The notes beneath the pieces are model-generated. The model was given only the letters and a program-made list of their open reading frames with translations. It had not been told where the DNA came from and did no database searches. A program made the position numbers and the translations under genes. From positions 1 to 37,965 of the forward strand of contig JAABSM010000031.1 of assembly GCA_011390365.1 (NCBI GenBank): a DNA stretch of 37,965 nt, read 5' to 3'. Positions 22,850 to 32,014 of the stretch are shown here, piece after piece; positions within the stretch are counted from its first letter, which is position 1; the number at the start of each line of letters is the position of its first letter. Origin of the DNA: Gammaproteobacteria bacterium (lineage in GTDB: Bacteria > Pseudomonadota > Gammaproteobacteria > Chromatiales > Chromatiaceae).

Positions 22850-24268
22850 ATGACGGAGATGACCGGCTCGACATTTCTTGAAAGCATCAATCAGATGGTG
22901 GATCGGGCGGCGCAGGTGCTGGATCTGGACCCCGCGATCAGCGAGGCGATCAAGGAGTGCAACTCGGTATTGCAGGTCAGCTTTCCGGTGCAGTTGCGCA
23001 GCGGCGTCGAGAACTTCACCGGCTGGCGCGCGGTGCACAGCACCCACCGCCTGCCCGCCAAGGGCGGCATTCGCTACGCCCCCAACGTGGACCAGAAGGA
23101 GGTCGAGGCGCTATCGGCGCTGATGACCTACAAGTGCGCCATCGTCTCGGTCCCCTTCGGCGGCGCCAAGGGTGGCTTGAGGATCGATATTCGCAACTAT
23201 TCGCGGGAGGATATGCAGCTCATCACCCGCCGCTTCGCCCGTGATCTCGCCAACCACGGCTTTCTCGACCCCGCCACCAACGTGCCCGCGCCGGACGTAG
23301 GCACCGGCGAGCGGGAGATGGCATGGTTCGCCGATACCTACAAGCATCTCCACCCGGAAGACGTCAATTACATCGCCTGTGTTACCGGCAAGCCGGTCAA
23401 GCATGGTGGCATCCAGGGGCGCACCGAGGCCACCGGCCGCGGCGTGCAGTACGCCCTGCGGGAGTTCTTTCGTCACCCCGAAGAGGTCGCCCGCGCCGGC
23501 ATGAGCGGCCGTCTGGCGGGCAAGCGCATCATCATCCAGGGCCTGGGCAACGTCGGCTACCACGCCGCCAAGTTCCTCTCCGAAGAGGACGGAGCGCTGA
23601 TCACCGCGGTGCTGGGGCGCGATGGTCTGGTCTTCAACGAAGACGGCCTGGATATCGAAGAGCTTTACCAGTACAAGACCAAGCACGGCAGCATCCGCGG
23701 CTTTCCCGGCGGCGAAACCGACGACGACAGCGAGGCCGGCCTGGAGCGCCCCTGTGATATCTTGATTCCGGCCGCGCTGGAGGGGGTGATCCACGAAGAG
23801 AACGCCCCGCGCATCCAGGCCAAGCTGATCGCCGAGGCCGCCAACGGCCCGATCACCTTCGAGGCGGACTGCAATCTGCGCGGACGGGGGGTGCCGATCC
23901 TCCCCGACGCCTACTGCAACGCCGGCGGCGTGGTCGTCTCCTATTTCGAGTGGATCCGCAACCTGCACCACATCCGCTTCGGTCGCATGGAGCGCCGCTT
24001 TGACGAGGACAAGGGACGCTCCATCGTCGCCGCGTTGGAAGAGGTGACCGGCGCGCCCCTGCCGGAGAAGGTCCGCGATGAACTGATTCACGGCGCGAAT
24101 GAACTCGACCTGGTCCACTCCGGGCTGGATGACGCCATGCGTCAGGCCTTCCAGAACATGGTTGAGACCCGAGACAGCCATCCCGAGATCGAAGACTACC
24201 GCGTCGCGGCCTATGTGATCGCGCTCAAAAAGCTGGCCTCCGCCTATCTCGATATCGGGGTTTATTGA
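22850..24268 (+). CDS. Glutamate dehydrogenase (Glu/Leu/Phe/Val family)
   Basis: This 472-residue enzyme interconverts glutamate and 2-oxoglutarate plus ammonia with NAD(P). Motifs include LPAKGGIRYAPNVDQ, YKCAIVSVPFGGAKGGLRI with the catalytic Lys, the nucleotide-binding GLGNVGYHAAKFL, AEAANGPITFEAD and LPDAYCNAGGVVVSYFEW. A strong GAGGAGGA site lies just before ATG 22850. Length is somewhat more than the usual 420-450, by a C-terminal extension after the NAD domain. The cofactor preference cannot be fixed by sight. Confidence 0.94.
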   Translation: MTEMTGSTFLESINQMVDRAAQVLDLDPAISEAIKECNSVLQVSFPVQLRSGVENFTGWRAVHSTHRLPAKGGIRYAPNVDQKEVEALSALMTYKCAIVSVPFGGAKGGLRIDIRNYSREDMQLITRRFARDLANHGFLDPATNVPAPDVGTGEREMAWFADTYKHLHPEDVNYIACVTGKPVKHGGIQGRTEATGRGVQYALREFFRHPEEVARAGMSGRLAGKRIIIQGLGNVGYHAAKFLSEEDGALITAVLGRDGLVFNEDGLDIEELYQYKTKHGSIRGFPGGETDDDSEAGLERPCDILIPAALEGVIHEENAPRIQAKLIAEAANGPITFEADCNLRGRGVPILPDAYCNAGGVVVSYFEWIRNLHHIRFGRMERRFDEDKGRSIVAALEEVTGAPLPEKVRDELIHGANELDLVHSGLDDAMRQAFQNMVETRDSHPEIEDYRVAAYVIALKKLASAYLDIGVY

Positions 24269-24579
24269 TGTCTTTGAGTGCGCGGGGAAGAGAATAGACA
24301 GGATCGACAGGATTTTCGGGATGGCCGGGAAATCAAACTGGCTTCTCCGCGCCGAGACAGTGAAAGTATTCTGTAAAAGCCCCTCTTCCCGAGGGAGAGG
24401 GGTTGGGGTGAGGGCAATAATCACCTGGAACTTGCGCGCGTCGTAACACACTAAATCATGGTGAGGCGACTAAGCATGCGGCGGCGTTCGTCTCCGTGAT
24501 CTCCGTGGCTCCGTGAGAGTAATGGACCGACTATCGAGCCCCGCTGTGTTTCAGGGGTGATGTTCCGAGGTGGCATGAC
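24269..24579. other. Intergenic region with two repeat fragments
   Basis: No gene is seen in these 311 bases. It contains an inverted C/T-rich motif (CCCTCTTCCC / GGGAGAGGGG, about 24381-24403) and the CTCCGTG-rich stretch at 24493-24518 (GTCTCCGTGATCTCCGTGG), which resembles one at 15932-15957. Both look like dispersed repeat-type sequence. No clear promoter for the DUF362 gene was found. Confidence 0.6.
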
Positions 24580-25590
24580 ATGGCACGTAGAAAACCAAAC
24601 AATCGCCACAAAACGGTGCTGAAACCCCGTACGCGCAGGGAGTTCCTCGCCGACCTGGGCCGCACCGCCGGTGTCGCCGCCGGATTCGGCGCCCTGGGCT
24701 GGCTCGGCTACAGCGAAGAGCCGGTGAGGCGGATCGAACGGGTCGCCGAGAAGCTCAAGGACTTTCGCGTCCCCTTTACCGAGATGATGTCCCACCTCGC
24801 CGTGGTCCACGGCGAAGATGTCGACGCTATGGTGCGCGAGGCGATGACGATGCTCGGCGGGATCGAGCGCTTCATCGCCAAGGGCGACCGGGTGCTGATC
24901 AAGCCCAACGTCGGCTGGGACCGCCAGCCCGAGCAGGCCGCCAACACCAACCCCGAAGTGGTCGCGGCGGTGGTGCGGCTGTGTCGCGAGGCGGGGGCGG
25001 ACGAGGTGCTGGTCACCGACGTCTCCCTCAACGACCCGCAACGCTGCTTCTTTCGCTCCGGCATCCAGGACGCGGCCCAGCAGGCCGGGGCAGAGGTGGA
25101 GCTGCCGGGCAGTAATGACTTTATCGACACCGACATGGGCGGCGAGCTGCTCAAGGTCTGGCCGGTCGCCCGCTACTATCATCAGGTCGACAAGGTGATC
25201 AACATCCCGATCGTCAAACACCACTCCCTGTGCGGCTGTACCCTGGCGATGAAGAACTGGTACGGCGTCATCGGCGGCCGTCGCAATCAACTCCATCAGG
25301 ATATCCATACCTCCATCGCCGACCTCGCCCAGGCGGTACGCCCCACCTTCACCGTCATGGACGCCACTCGCGTGCTCAAGTCCAACGGCCCCACCGGCGG
25401 CTCCCTCGCCGACGTGGCGATCGAGAATACCCTCATTGCCGGGGTCGACGAAGTGGCCATCGACACCTATAGTCTTCGATATCTCGACGTCAAACCCGAG
25501 CAGGTCCCCTTCCTCGCCCTCGGCGAACAACGCGGCCTCGGCGTGATGGACTGGAAGAGCCTGCGAGTAAAAGAGGGGCAAGTGGGATGA
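24580..25590 (+). CDS. Tat-exported DUF362 protein
   Basis: This 336-residue protein carries a twin-arginine signal (RTRREFLADLGRTAGVAAGF, residues 17-36), so it is folded, probably with cofactor, before export. The rest is DUF362 (VLIKPNVGWDRQPEQA, then KVINIPIVKHHSLCGCTLAM and KNWYGVIGG). DUF362 proteins occur beside ferredoxin-like polypeptides; here the polyferredoxin 265 bases downstream is the natural partner. The role is unknown, though a redox or cofactor function outside the cytoplasmic membrane is likely. The ATG at 24580 follows CCGAGGTGGC. Confidence 0.88.
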   Translation: MARRKPNNRHKTVLKPRTRREFLADLGRTAGVAAGFGALGWLGYSEEPVRRIERVAEKLKDFRVPFTEMMSHLAVVHGEDVDAMVREAMTMLGGIERFIAKGDRVLIKPNVGWDRQPEQAANTNPEVVAAVVRLCREAGADEVLVTDVSLNDPQRCFFRSGIQDAAQQAGAEVELPGSNDFIDTDMGGELLKVWPVARYYHQVDKVINIPIVKHHSLCGCTLAMKNWYGVIGGRRNQLHQDIHTSIADLAQAVRPTFTVMDATRVLKSNGPTGGSLADVAIENTLIAGVDEVAIDTYSLRYLDVKPEQVPFLALGEQRGLGVMDWKSLRVKEGQVG

Positions 25591-25859
25591 GTCTTGATTC
25601 TGGCAACTCCGTGCCAAGGTTTTCACAAGATCTCTCACTGAGGCGCAGGACCGCGACACTCGGCGCGCGGGATAAAAAAATCCCCCTCAGGCCCTTCCAT
25701 CGGCACGCTCAGGATAGCGCTTTGCAAAAGGGAGGGGGGGGGCTGGCGTCTTTGCCTGACGCACGGGACGCCATCAACCTTCAACGACTTCCCGTTGCCC
25801 GGTCAAACCCTCCCGCCTCATCCGCGGTCTGCAAGCCGAGAGGAGGGGGCGGATCATGA
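25587..25859 (+). other. Doubtful 90-codon ORF bridging DUF362 and polyferredoxin genes
   Basis: An open frame begins with ATGA over the DUF362 stop and ends with ATGA over the next start. The content is low in protein character and includes a G/C-run element like those at 2943-3060 (AAAAAAATCCCCC at 25674, CTTTTGCAAAG type at 25721-25735). More probably it is repeat sequence that happens to be open, but translational coupling through it is possible. Confidence 0.2.
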
Positions 25860-27373
25860 AATGGCTCCCCCACAGCCTACGCAGCTACCGCCGCATCTAC
25901 GCCATCTTCTTCTTCGGCCTCTTTCTGTGGCTGCTCTATGTCACCGACTTCGGCCGCATGAAGGGCTACCAGACCTCGTTGTTGCTGGAGCTGGACCCCC
26001 TCACCGCCATCGCCGCCTTCCTCACCAGCGGCACCTTCTACAAGGGGATGGCCATCGCCATGGCGCTGATCGTGGCGACGTTATTTTTAGGACGCTTCTT
26101 CTGCTCCTGGATCTGTCCGCTGGGCATCCTCAACCAGTTCCTCGGCTGGCTGTTTCACGGTCGCCGCCCCTCGGAACGCTACGAACTCAACCGCTACAAG
26201 CCCATCTATCGCCTCAAGTACTACATCCTGGCGGCGATGATCGTGCTCGCCCTGTTCGGCTCCTTGCAGATCGGCCTGCTCGATCCCATCGCGCTGATGG
26301 TGCGCTCCTTTACCACCGCGGTACTGCCCGCCGCCAATCAGGCGGGGGCGCCGGTCTATCTCAACCAGCCGGTCTTCTACGGCGGCGCGGCCATCGCCCT
26401 GATCCTCATCGCCATCCTGCTCGCCAACCGCTTCCTGCCCCGCTTCTGGTGCCGCGCCCTCTGCCCGCTGGGGGCGCTGCTCGGCGTCCTCTCGCGCAAG
26501 GCCCCGCTGCGTATCCAGCGCGACGTGGATCTCTGCATCGACTGCGACAAGTGCCTCAAGGCCTGCCAGGGGGCCTGCGACCCCCATCAGGAGCTACGCA
26601 TCAGCGAATGCCATGTGTGCATGAACTGCATCGACGAATGCCCGACCCAGGCCTTGCATTTTGGCCTGCCCCGAGAGCGTAGCTCGGTACACCAGCCTCT
26701 CGACATCAACCGCCGTCGTCTGGTCGAGACCGGCATCGCCGCGGCGGTGCTCTTCCCCATGCTGCGCAGCTCCGTCGCCTCCCACACCACCCCCGACCAC
26801 CGGGTGATCCGGCCCCCCGGCTCCCTTGCCGAGGAGGACTTCCTCGCCCGTTGCATTAAATGCGCCGCCTGCATGCGGGTCTGTCCCACCAACGTCCTGC
26901 AACCGGCGATGCTCGAATCGGGGTTGGAAGGGCTCTGGACGCCGATCCTCATCAGCCGGATCGGCTACTGCGAACACCACTGCACCCTGTGCGGCGAGGT
27001 CTGCCCAACCGGCGCCATCCGCAATATCAGCGTGCAGGAGAAGGTCGGCGAAGAACCCTTCGAAAAGCCCATCAAGCTCGGCACCGCCTTCTACGACCAT
27101 GGCCGCTGCCTGCCCTACGCCATGCACACCGAATGCATCGTCTGCGAAGAGGTGTGTCCCACCTCGCCCAAGGCGATCTGGTACAAGAAGGCCCATATCA
27201 AACGCCGCGATGGCGGCGACCTCACCCTCAAGCAACCCTACGTCGACCCCCAGCTCTGCATCGGCTGCGGCATCTGCGAGAACAAATGCCCGGTTGAGGA
27301 CCTGCCCGCCATACGCGTCTCCTCGGTAGGGGAGAGCCGGTCGAATTTCAACAAAATGATCCTGAAGGGGTGA
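25856..27373 (+). CDS. Membrane polyferredoxin, NapH-NapG-like fusion
   Basis: This is a 505-residue iron-sulfur protein. Residues 1-270 are NapH-like: about four or five membrane helices, CxxxCP at 83-88 and 199-204, and two 4Fe-4S groups at about 227-262. Then NRRRLVETGIAAAVLFPML (285-303) looks like a NapG-type twin-Arg / membrane anchor, followed by further Cys groups at 333-343, 372-383, 427-434 and 468-478. It should carry electrons from quinol to the periplasmic side. It seems a fusion of the two subunits that are separate in the nap operon. The partner is the Tat-exported DUF362 protein upstream. The ATG at 25856 has GAGGAGGGGG before it. Confidence 0.88.
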   Translation: MKWLPHSLRSYRRIYAIFFFGLFLWLLYVTDFGRMKGYQTSLLLELDPLTAIAAFLTSGTFYKGMAIAMALIVATLFLGRFFCSWICPLGILNQFLGWLFHGRRPSERYELNRYKPIYRLKYYILAAMIVLALFGSLQIGLLDPIALMVRSFTTAVLPAANQAGAPVYLNQPVFYGGAAIALILIAILLANRFLPRFWCRALCPLGALLGVLSRKAPLRIQRDVDLCIDCDKCLKACQGACDPHQELRISECHVCMNCIDECPTQALHFGLPRERSSVHQPLDINRRRLVETGIAAAVLFPMLRSSVASHTTPDHRVIRPPGSLAEEDFLARCIKCAACMRVCPTNVLQPAMLESGLEGLWTPILISRIGYCEHHCTLCGEVCPTGAIRNISVQEKVGEEPFEKPIKLGTAFYDHGRCLPYAMHTECIVCEEVCPTSPKAIWYKKAHIKRRDGGDLTLKQPYVDPQLCIGCGICENKCPVEDLPAIRVSSVGESRSNFNKMILKG

Positions 27374-27473
27374 ATCCCGCCTCGAACCATGGGCTCACGC
27401 ATCCCTTTCATCGTTTAACAACATGAAGCTCGTGCTGTAATTTTGGGTCGTATAGTGATTTCGGGAGGGTACC

Positions 27474-28139
27474 ATGGCGGATTCAGCTCATAGCGATCCC
27501 GCGCCGACGCTGGAGGAGGTGTGGCGGCTGTTCAGGGAGACGGACCTCAAGTTCAAGGAGACGGACCTCAGGTTCAAGGAGACGGAGCGCTGGATGAAAG
27601 AGCAAGCGACCGAGTTTGATCGGCGTTTGGAAGAGACCAATCAGCAATTCAAAGAGACCAACCAGCAATTCAAGGAAACCGACCGCCGCTTCAAAGAGAC
27701 GGATCGCCGCATCGGTGAGCTGGGTGGTCGCCTGGGGGACTTCGTAGAGGGCTTGATCAAGCCTTCGGTGGCGCGGCTGTTTCAGGAGCGGGGGATCCCC
27801 ATCCACAAGACCTACAGCGATGTGAGCGCCAGCAAGCCGGACTTGGGGCTGGCGACGCAAATCGACCTGTTCGTGGTAAACGACGTCGCCTGCGCCCTCA
27901 TCGAGGTCAAGAGCAAGCTGAGCGTGGATGACGTGAACGCTCATCTGGAACGCATGGAGAAGTTCAAACCCCTGTTTCCCGAGTATGCCGACAAGAAGGC
28001 CTTCGGCGCGGTGGCGGCGATGGTGATACCGGAAGACGTGGCCCGTTACGCCTATCGCAAGGGATTCTTCGTGATCACCCAGCGAGGCGACGTGGCGGAG
28101 ATGCTCAATGACCCGGGATTCGAACCGCGCGCCTGGTAA
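27474..28139 (+). CDS. Coiled-coil protein with PD-(D/E)XK nuclease-like domain
   Basis: This is a 221-residue protein. Residues 18-85 are a coiled coil made from seven-residue repeats of the form FKETDxx, encoded by 21-base DNA repeats. Residues about 90-215 are a restriction-endonuclease-like fold with Asp131 (QIDLFVV) and Glu144-x-Lys146 (LIEVKSKL), the PD-(D/E)XK core. It belongs to the DUF3782-type proteins. No partner methylase is nearby. GGGAGGG stands six bases before the ATG. Its DNA target and function are unknown. Confidence 0.78.
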   Translation: MADSAHSDPAPTLEEVWRLFRETDLKFKETDLRFKETERWMKEQATEFDRRLEETNQQFKETNQQFKETDRRFKETDRRIGELGGRLGDFVEGLIKPSVARLFQERGIPIHKTYSDVSASKPDLGLATQIDLFVVNDVACALIEVKSKLSVDDVNAHLERMEKFKPLFPEYADKKAFGAVAAMVIPEDVARYAYRKGFFVITQRGDVAEMLNDPGFEPRAW

Positions 28140-28465
28140 CATCTACATGGCGAGTGCGGTAGCGAGTCGGCGGAGGGGTTGCAATGCAGTCGCGCAGGGA
28201 GCGTTAGGCGCGCAATTAGCCGGTCGGGTGTTGCACACCCGACCGGAACGTTTGGACAGGCGCCGGGTTGTGAGGTTAAGCCGCATGGGTTGGTAGCGGC
28301 GGGTGGGTCGCTTGGGCGGGGCTAACGGCGCCCTACGCGGCTCGCTGGTTTGCTCAGAAAGCCGAAACTCATCAAGGATCGTTTCCATTGTTGTCCCACT
28401 CTTTCCACCCGGAGAGCGAGTTCCTGTTATGCTATCTCCCGTGAATGATCAGAGGGTAAGACTCC
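28140..28465. repeat. Intergenic region with repeat copy C
   Basis: No gene is seen. It holds the segment GCGTTAGGCGCGCAAT (28201-28216, also at 6535-6550), followed directly by a hairpin with arms 28220-28230 and 28236-28246, loop TTGCA, then AACGTTTGG. This is the same element as copies A and B at 7897-8011. The rest of the spacer shows no clear structure or promoter. Confidence 0.7.
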
Positions 28466-30604
28466 ATGCTTTTCTTGCAGATTCTGGGCGGCATCGCGCT
28501 GGCGGTACTGGTGTTGATCGTCGTGGCGGTGTTCTGGGCGCGCCACAAGCTGCGCGAGATCATCTCGGAGGTGTCGAGACTGGGGCCTTATTCGGTGCCG
28601 GTGGAGGGGCGTATCCGGCTAGCCGCCCGCGGTGATGACGCGGAGGAGGGGTTCGATGAGGGACAGTTAAGGGCGTTTCAGGGCTGGAGGCTTGAGCTTG
28701 CGGCCGCGGGTTTTGCCCCGCTCGCGGAGTTCGAGGATGCGACGGGCGAGGGCCTGCGCTGGGTAGCGCATCGGGAGAACGGGCAGTTCGCCGTTTTCTC
28801 TCTACTGGGGGAGCGGTTCATCGTCGAGTACTGCGGGCTTGCTGACGACGGGAGGGCATGCCTGGCGACGCCGAACCCGGTGTTTCCCGAGGTTGACGGC
28901 AAATCCCTGTCGGTTCGGTCGAAGCGGCAGCTGACGCCGGCGGAGGGGGCGGCATGGCTGGACGAACAGGGGGTGTCGCGAAACCTGTCGACCCGCCAGT
29001 TCGTGTTGTTCTTCGAGCAACTGCATGCCGCTTGCATGGATATCCGTCTGGCGGATCCGGGCTGCCGGCAGTTGGTGGGGGAGTGGATCGCCTTTGCCGG
29101 GCTTGATCCTCTGGAGAGTGAGGACCTGGAGGAGGCGATCGAATTATGCCGGCTAAACTGCGAGGGGGCGGCGACCCAGGCGATTCGAGACCATGCCCGG
29201 GGCGCGTTGAATCTGGACGATGACGCCTGGTCGCGAATCGAAGATGAGCTGCTGATCATCAGTCGCTATACCGGATTCGAGGATCTGGGGGATTTTTTCG
29301 AAGACGCATTGGCGGAGGAGTTTCTGGAGCAGCTCGAAGGGCTGGAGATGTCGGTGAGCAAGGCCTTTACCACCCTCAATCGGCGACTCGGGGCGAAGGC
29401 CCAATATGTGCATCTGGCGACCGTCTCCAGGCCGATTCCGTCACAGGTCTACGTGCTCCGCGTTCACTTGGCGAGCGTGGATCTGCCGACGGGGGATCTC
29501 AAGCCAGGGCAGGGGCTGAGGCGTTTTCTCTATCAGGCCAAGGATGGCGAGGATGCGCCGATCTCCAGCTCCGTGATCGCGGCCAATGTGTCGGATGCGC
29601 GCGCCCTGCTCCAGCGTTTCGGTTATTCCGATATCAAGATCCTCAGTTCCAATCACGATCCGGCGCGCCCCGAGGCGATCGACATGGAGTTGATGGCCGC
29701 CAGCCTGATCGAGGCGCAATCCGACACCATGCCGCGAGCGTTCGGCAAGATCATCCTGGGTAATGGGATGCTGTGGGCGCCGTTCGCGCTCTGGGCCGGC
29801 TGGGCGGTGTTTGATGGCGCGCCGTTCGGGACCAGCGACTACATCGCATTCGTGCTCGCCTTCCTCTCCTTCGGCTGGGCGCTCTATCGCGCGCTGCCGG
29901 CGTTGCTCTACAACGCCAGCCAGGAGGCGCTCTCCTGGGGGCAAGCGGATCGCGCGCTGCGCTACTTCCAATGGGTGCGCAAGCTGGGGGCGCCAGGCAT
30001 CAGGAAGACGGTGCTCGGTGGTGAGGAGGCCAAGATGCTCGCCTATGCGGGCGAGAAGGAGCGGGCGCTGGAGCGCCTGGAGGCCCATCGTGACCTGATG
30101 GGGCGGGGTGAGTATCTCGCCTTTCTCGCCCAGGTCTATGATGCCGCCCGGGATTACGGGAAGATGATCGAAACCCACGCGCGCCTGCTGGAGGAGGCCC
30201 CGGACAACCAGGAGCACCGGGTCGAGCTGGCGATGTCCCTGTTGCGCCACGATGATTGCGTCGAAAAGGCGGCGGAGCTCCTCGCCGAGGTCCACCCCAG
30301 CGACTGTTCGGAGCTCTATGCCCATGGCTTATCCTACGCCCAGGGCTTGCTGGCTGGTCGCCGCGGCGATCATCGCTTGGCGGTCAAGAAGCTGCAACAG
30401 GCGTTTCACGGATTCTCCGCCTACCATAACCCGCTGGTGAACGCGGTCCAGGCGGAGATTGGCGGTTACCTGGCCGCCTACCTGCACCACAGCGGCGATC
30501 ACCGCCAGGCCGACAAGATTTGGGAGCAGGCGAGGCCCAGACTGGAGGCGGTGAAAGCGGAGCATGTGTTGCGGGCCTATCGCGCCGCCGCCAAGGGTGG
30601 GTGA
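28466..30604 (+). CDS. Large membrane protein with TPR-like C-terminal part, unknown function
   Basis: This 712-residue protein starts with a membrane anchor (LGGIALAVLVLIVVAVFWAR). Residues about 30-420 are a long soluble part without recognised domain. Two further membrane helices lie at about 430-475 (LWAPFALWAGWAVF and YIAFVLAFLSFGWALY). The C-terminal 230 residues are helical repeats of TPR character (ERALERLEAHRDLM, MIETHARLLEEAPDNQEHRV). No family is recognised for the whole protein. It stands alone in its transcript. Confidence 0.75.
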   Translation: MLFLQILGGIALAVLVLIVVAVFWARHKLREIISEVSRLGPYSVPVEGRIRLAARGDDAEEGFDEGQLRAFQGWRLELAAAGFAPLAEFEDATGEGLRWVAHRENGQFAVFSLLGERFIVEYCGLADDGRACLATPNPVFPEVDGKSLSVRSKRQLTPAEGAAWLDEQGVSRNLSTRQFVLFFEQLHAACMDIRLADPGCRQLVGEWIAFAGLDPLESEDLEEAIELCRLNCEGAATQAIRDHARGALNLDDDAWSRIEDELLIISRYTGFEDLGDFFEDALAEEFLEQLEGLEMSVSKAFTTLNRRLGAKAQYVHLATVSRPIPSQVYVLRVHLASVDLPTGDLKPGQGLRRFLYQAKDGEDAPISSSVIAANVSDARALLQRFGYSDIKILSSNHDPARPEAIDMELMAASLIEAQSDTMPRAFGKIILGNGMLWAPFALWAGWAVFDGAPFGTSDYIAFVLAFLSFGWALYRALPALLYNASQEALSWGQADRALRYFQWVRKLGAPGIRKTVLGGEEAKMLAYAGEKERALERLEAHRDLMGRGEYLAFLAQVYDAARDYGKMIETHARLLEEAPDNQEHRVELAMSLLRHDDCVEKAAELLAEVHPSDCSELYAHGLSYAQGLLAGRRGDHRLAVKKLQQAFHGFSAYHNPLVNAVQAEIGGYLAAYLHHSGDHRQADKIWEQARPRLEAVKAEHVLRAYRAAAKGG

Positions 30605-30988
30605 CGGGGCGCCGGCGACCCTGGTTGTCGGACAGTTCCCGCAACAATATCTCTGTTATAGGTGGTCCAATATTGACCGATGGAGTCCCCACGACAACGC
30701 TCGGAATGCGGCCCCTGGACTATGCGCAACCGTGCGGTGAGAGGCCGGGCTCCGAGTCGAGCGTATCCCGCGGACCGGTCGAACCTGGAACAAACCAGGT
30801 ACCGCGGTGGCGGTGCGATTTAACGAGTCCGTGTATTTGCGCGGGATATTTGAGATGATAACGGGGCGTCGCTGGAGTTAGTGGGCTTTTGGTCGGTCCG
30901 GGTGCAGGGTATCGACAACAGACCGGTTATGGCCCCCGATCTTCAGATGCGGTTTCACGTTAATAAAAAACAGATTGGAGGACAGGAG
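30605..30988. other. Intergenic region with a nested inverted repeat
   Basis: No gene is supported in these 384 bases. It contains a two-level dyad: CCGCGG (30768-30773) with CCGCGG (30802-30807), enclosing CCTGG (30784-30788) and CCAGG (30795-30799). An open frame runs through into the cytochrome gene from 30881, but the true start is the ATG at 30989. The dyad could be a terminator-like or regulatory structure in the leader of the cytochrome gene. Confidence 0.45.
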
Positions 30989-31864
30989 ATGTTTGCAAGG
31001 TTCGGAGTTTTGTTGCTGTTGATGCTGCCGGGGCTGAGTCAGGCGCTGCAAATTGAGAATGGCAAGAGGATCAATCGCACCTGTGCGTTGTGTCACGGTG
31101 ACTATGGTCAGGGGACCCCGGGCACCATGTCGCCGCGGTTGGCCGGGTTGCCCGCCAATTACCTGGAGAAGGAGTTGCGCTTCTATCGTTCCGGAAAGCG
31201 CAACTACGCGCCGATGGTGATCGTCTCGTCGATCAAGGATATGAGCGATGAGGATATTCGGGATATCTCCGAATACCTGGCCGGGGTCAATCTGCGCAAC
31301 CTCAATCTGCCGAATGTTCCCCCCTATGCCAAAGGCGATCCGCGGCGTGGCAGGGAGATCTTCAACGCCGATTGCAAGGAGTGTCACCGAGAGACCGGGC
31401 TGGGCAAGGCCCACAAGGGGATACCGCCGCTGGCGGGGCAATACGGCAGCTATATCTTCAGCCAGATGGAAAAATTCCAGAGCAAGGAGCGCTACCACGA
31501 TGATGATCCGGATGACGAGACCTTCGACGGCAGATCCGACGAAGAGCTGGCCGACATCATCGCCTACCTGACCAGCTTGCCGGTCCATCCGTCACTGGAC
31601 AAGGGGACGAGGTTCGCAAGAGAGATGGCGGGTATGCAGGGCGTAGCGAGCATGGCAGGCCAACAAGCCGTGCTGGAGGCCCCGCGAAGCCTGGCGGCGG
31701 GTGGCTATTTCGGCGGCGGAGCGACCAACATCAGCGGTCGCTTTCGCATTACTCCCGCCGGCAACATCGTGCTTAATCCGCTGAATCAGGATATGCGGGC
31801 GGTAGCCGGCCTCTCCGGGGAGTTTCGTATAACATCTGAAGGAATATTGTTTGCGCCCGATTGA
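30989..31864 (+). CDS. Diheme c-type cytochrome, periplasmic
   Basis: This is a 291-residue protein with a signal peptide (ARFGVLLLLMLPGLSQAL) and two CxxCH heme sites: Cys32-Cys35-His36 (TCALCHGDYGQ) and Cys129-Cys132-His133 (DCKECHRETG). Each half resembles a class I cytochrome c domain with late Met ligands (PMVIVSSIKDMSDEDI, QYGSYIFSQMEKF). It probably carries electrons in the periplasm. ATG 30989 has GGAGGACAGGAG before it. The C-terminal 75 residues form an unusual Gly-rich tail. A DUF302 gene follows 132 bases downstream. Confidence 0.9.
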   Translation: MFARFGVLLLLMLPGLSQALQIENGKRINRTCALCHGDYGQGTPGTMSPRLAGLPANYLEKELRFYRSGKRNYAPMVIVSSIKDMSDEDIRDISEYLAGVNLRNLNLPNVPPYAKGDPRRGREIFNADCKECHRETGLGKAHKGIPPLAGQYGSYIFSQMEKFQSKERYHDDDPDDETFDGRSDEELADIIAYLTSLPVHPSLDKGTRFAREMAGMQGVASMAGQQAVLEAPRSLAAGGYFGGGATNISGRFRITPAGNIVLNPLNQDMRAVAGLSGEFRITSEGILFAPD

Positions 31865-32014
31865 AATGAATTGAAATGTGCATTCCGGGGGTAGAGAACG
31901 AAGCGTAGTTTGGCATTTTGCCTTTACAATGTTTTATTGAAGGTTCTCGGTGGCCCTTGTGGTGCTGTGGTCGAGTGAATTTCCGCAAGATATGAAATGA
32001 CAAGGGGGAAGGTG

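Noticed and set aside
30605-30988. tRNA or other known structured RNA
   Set aside because: The nested dyad does not fit a cloverleaf, and no CCA end or TTC loop was found.
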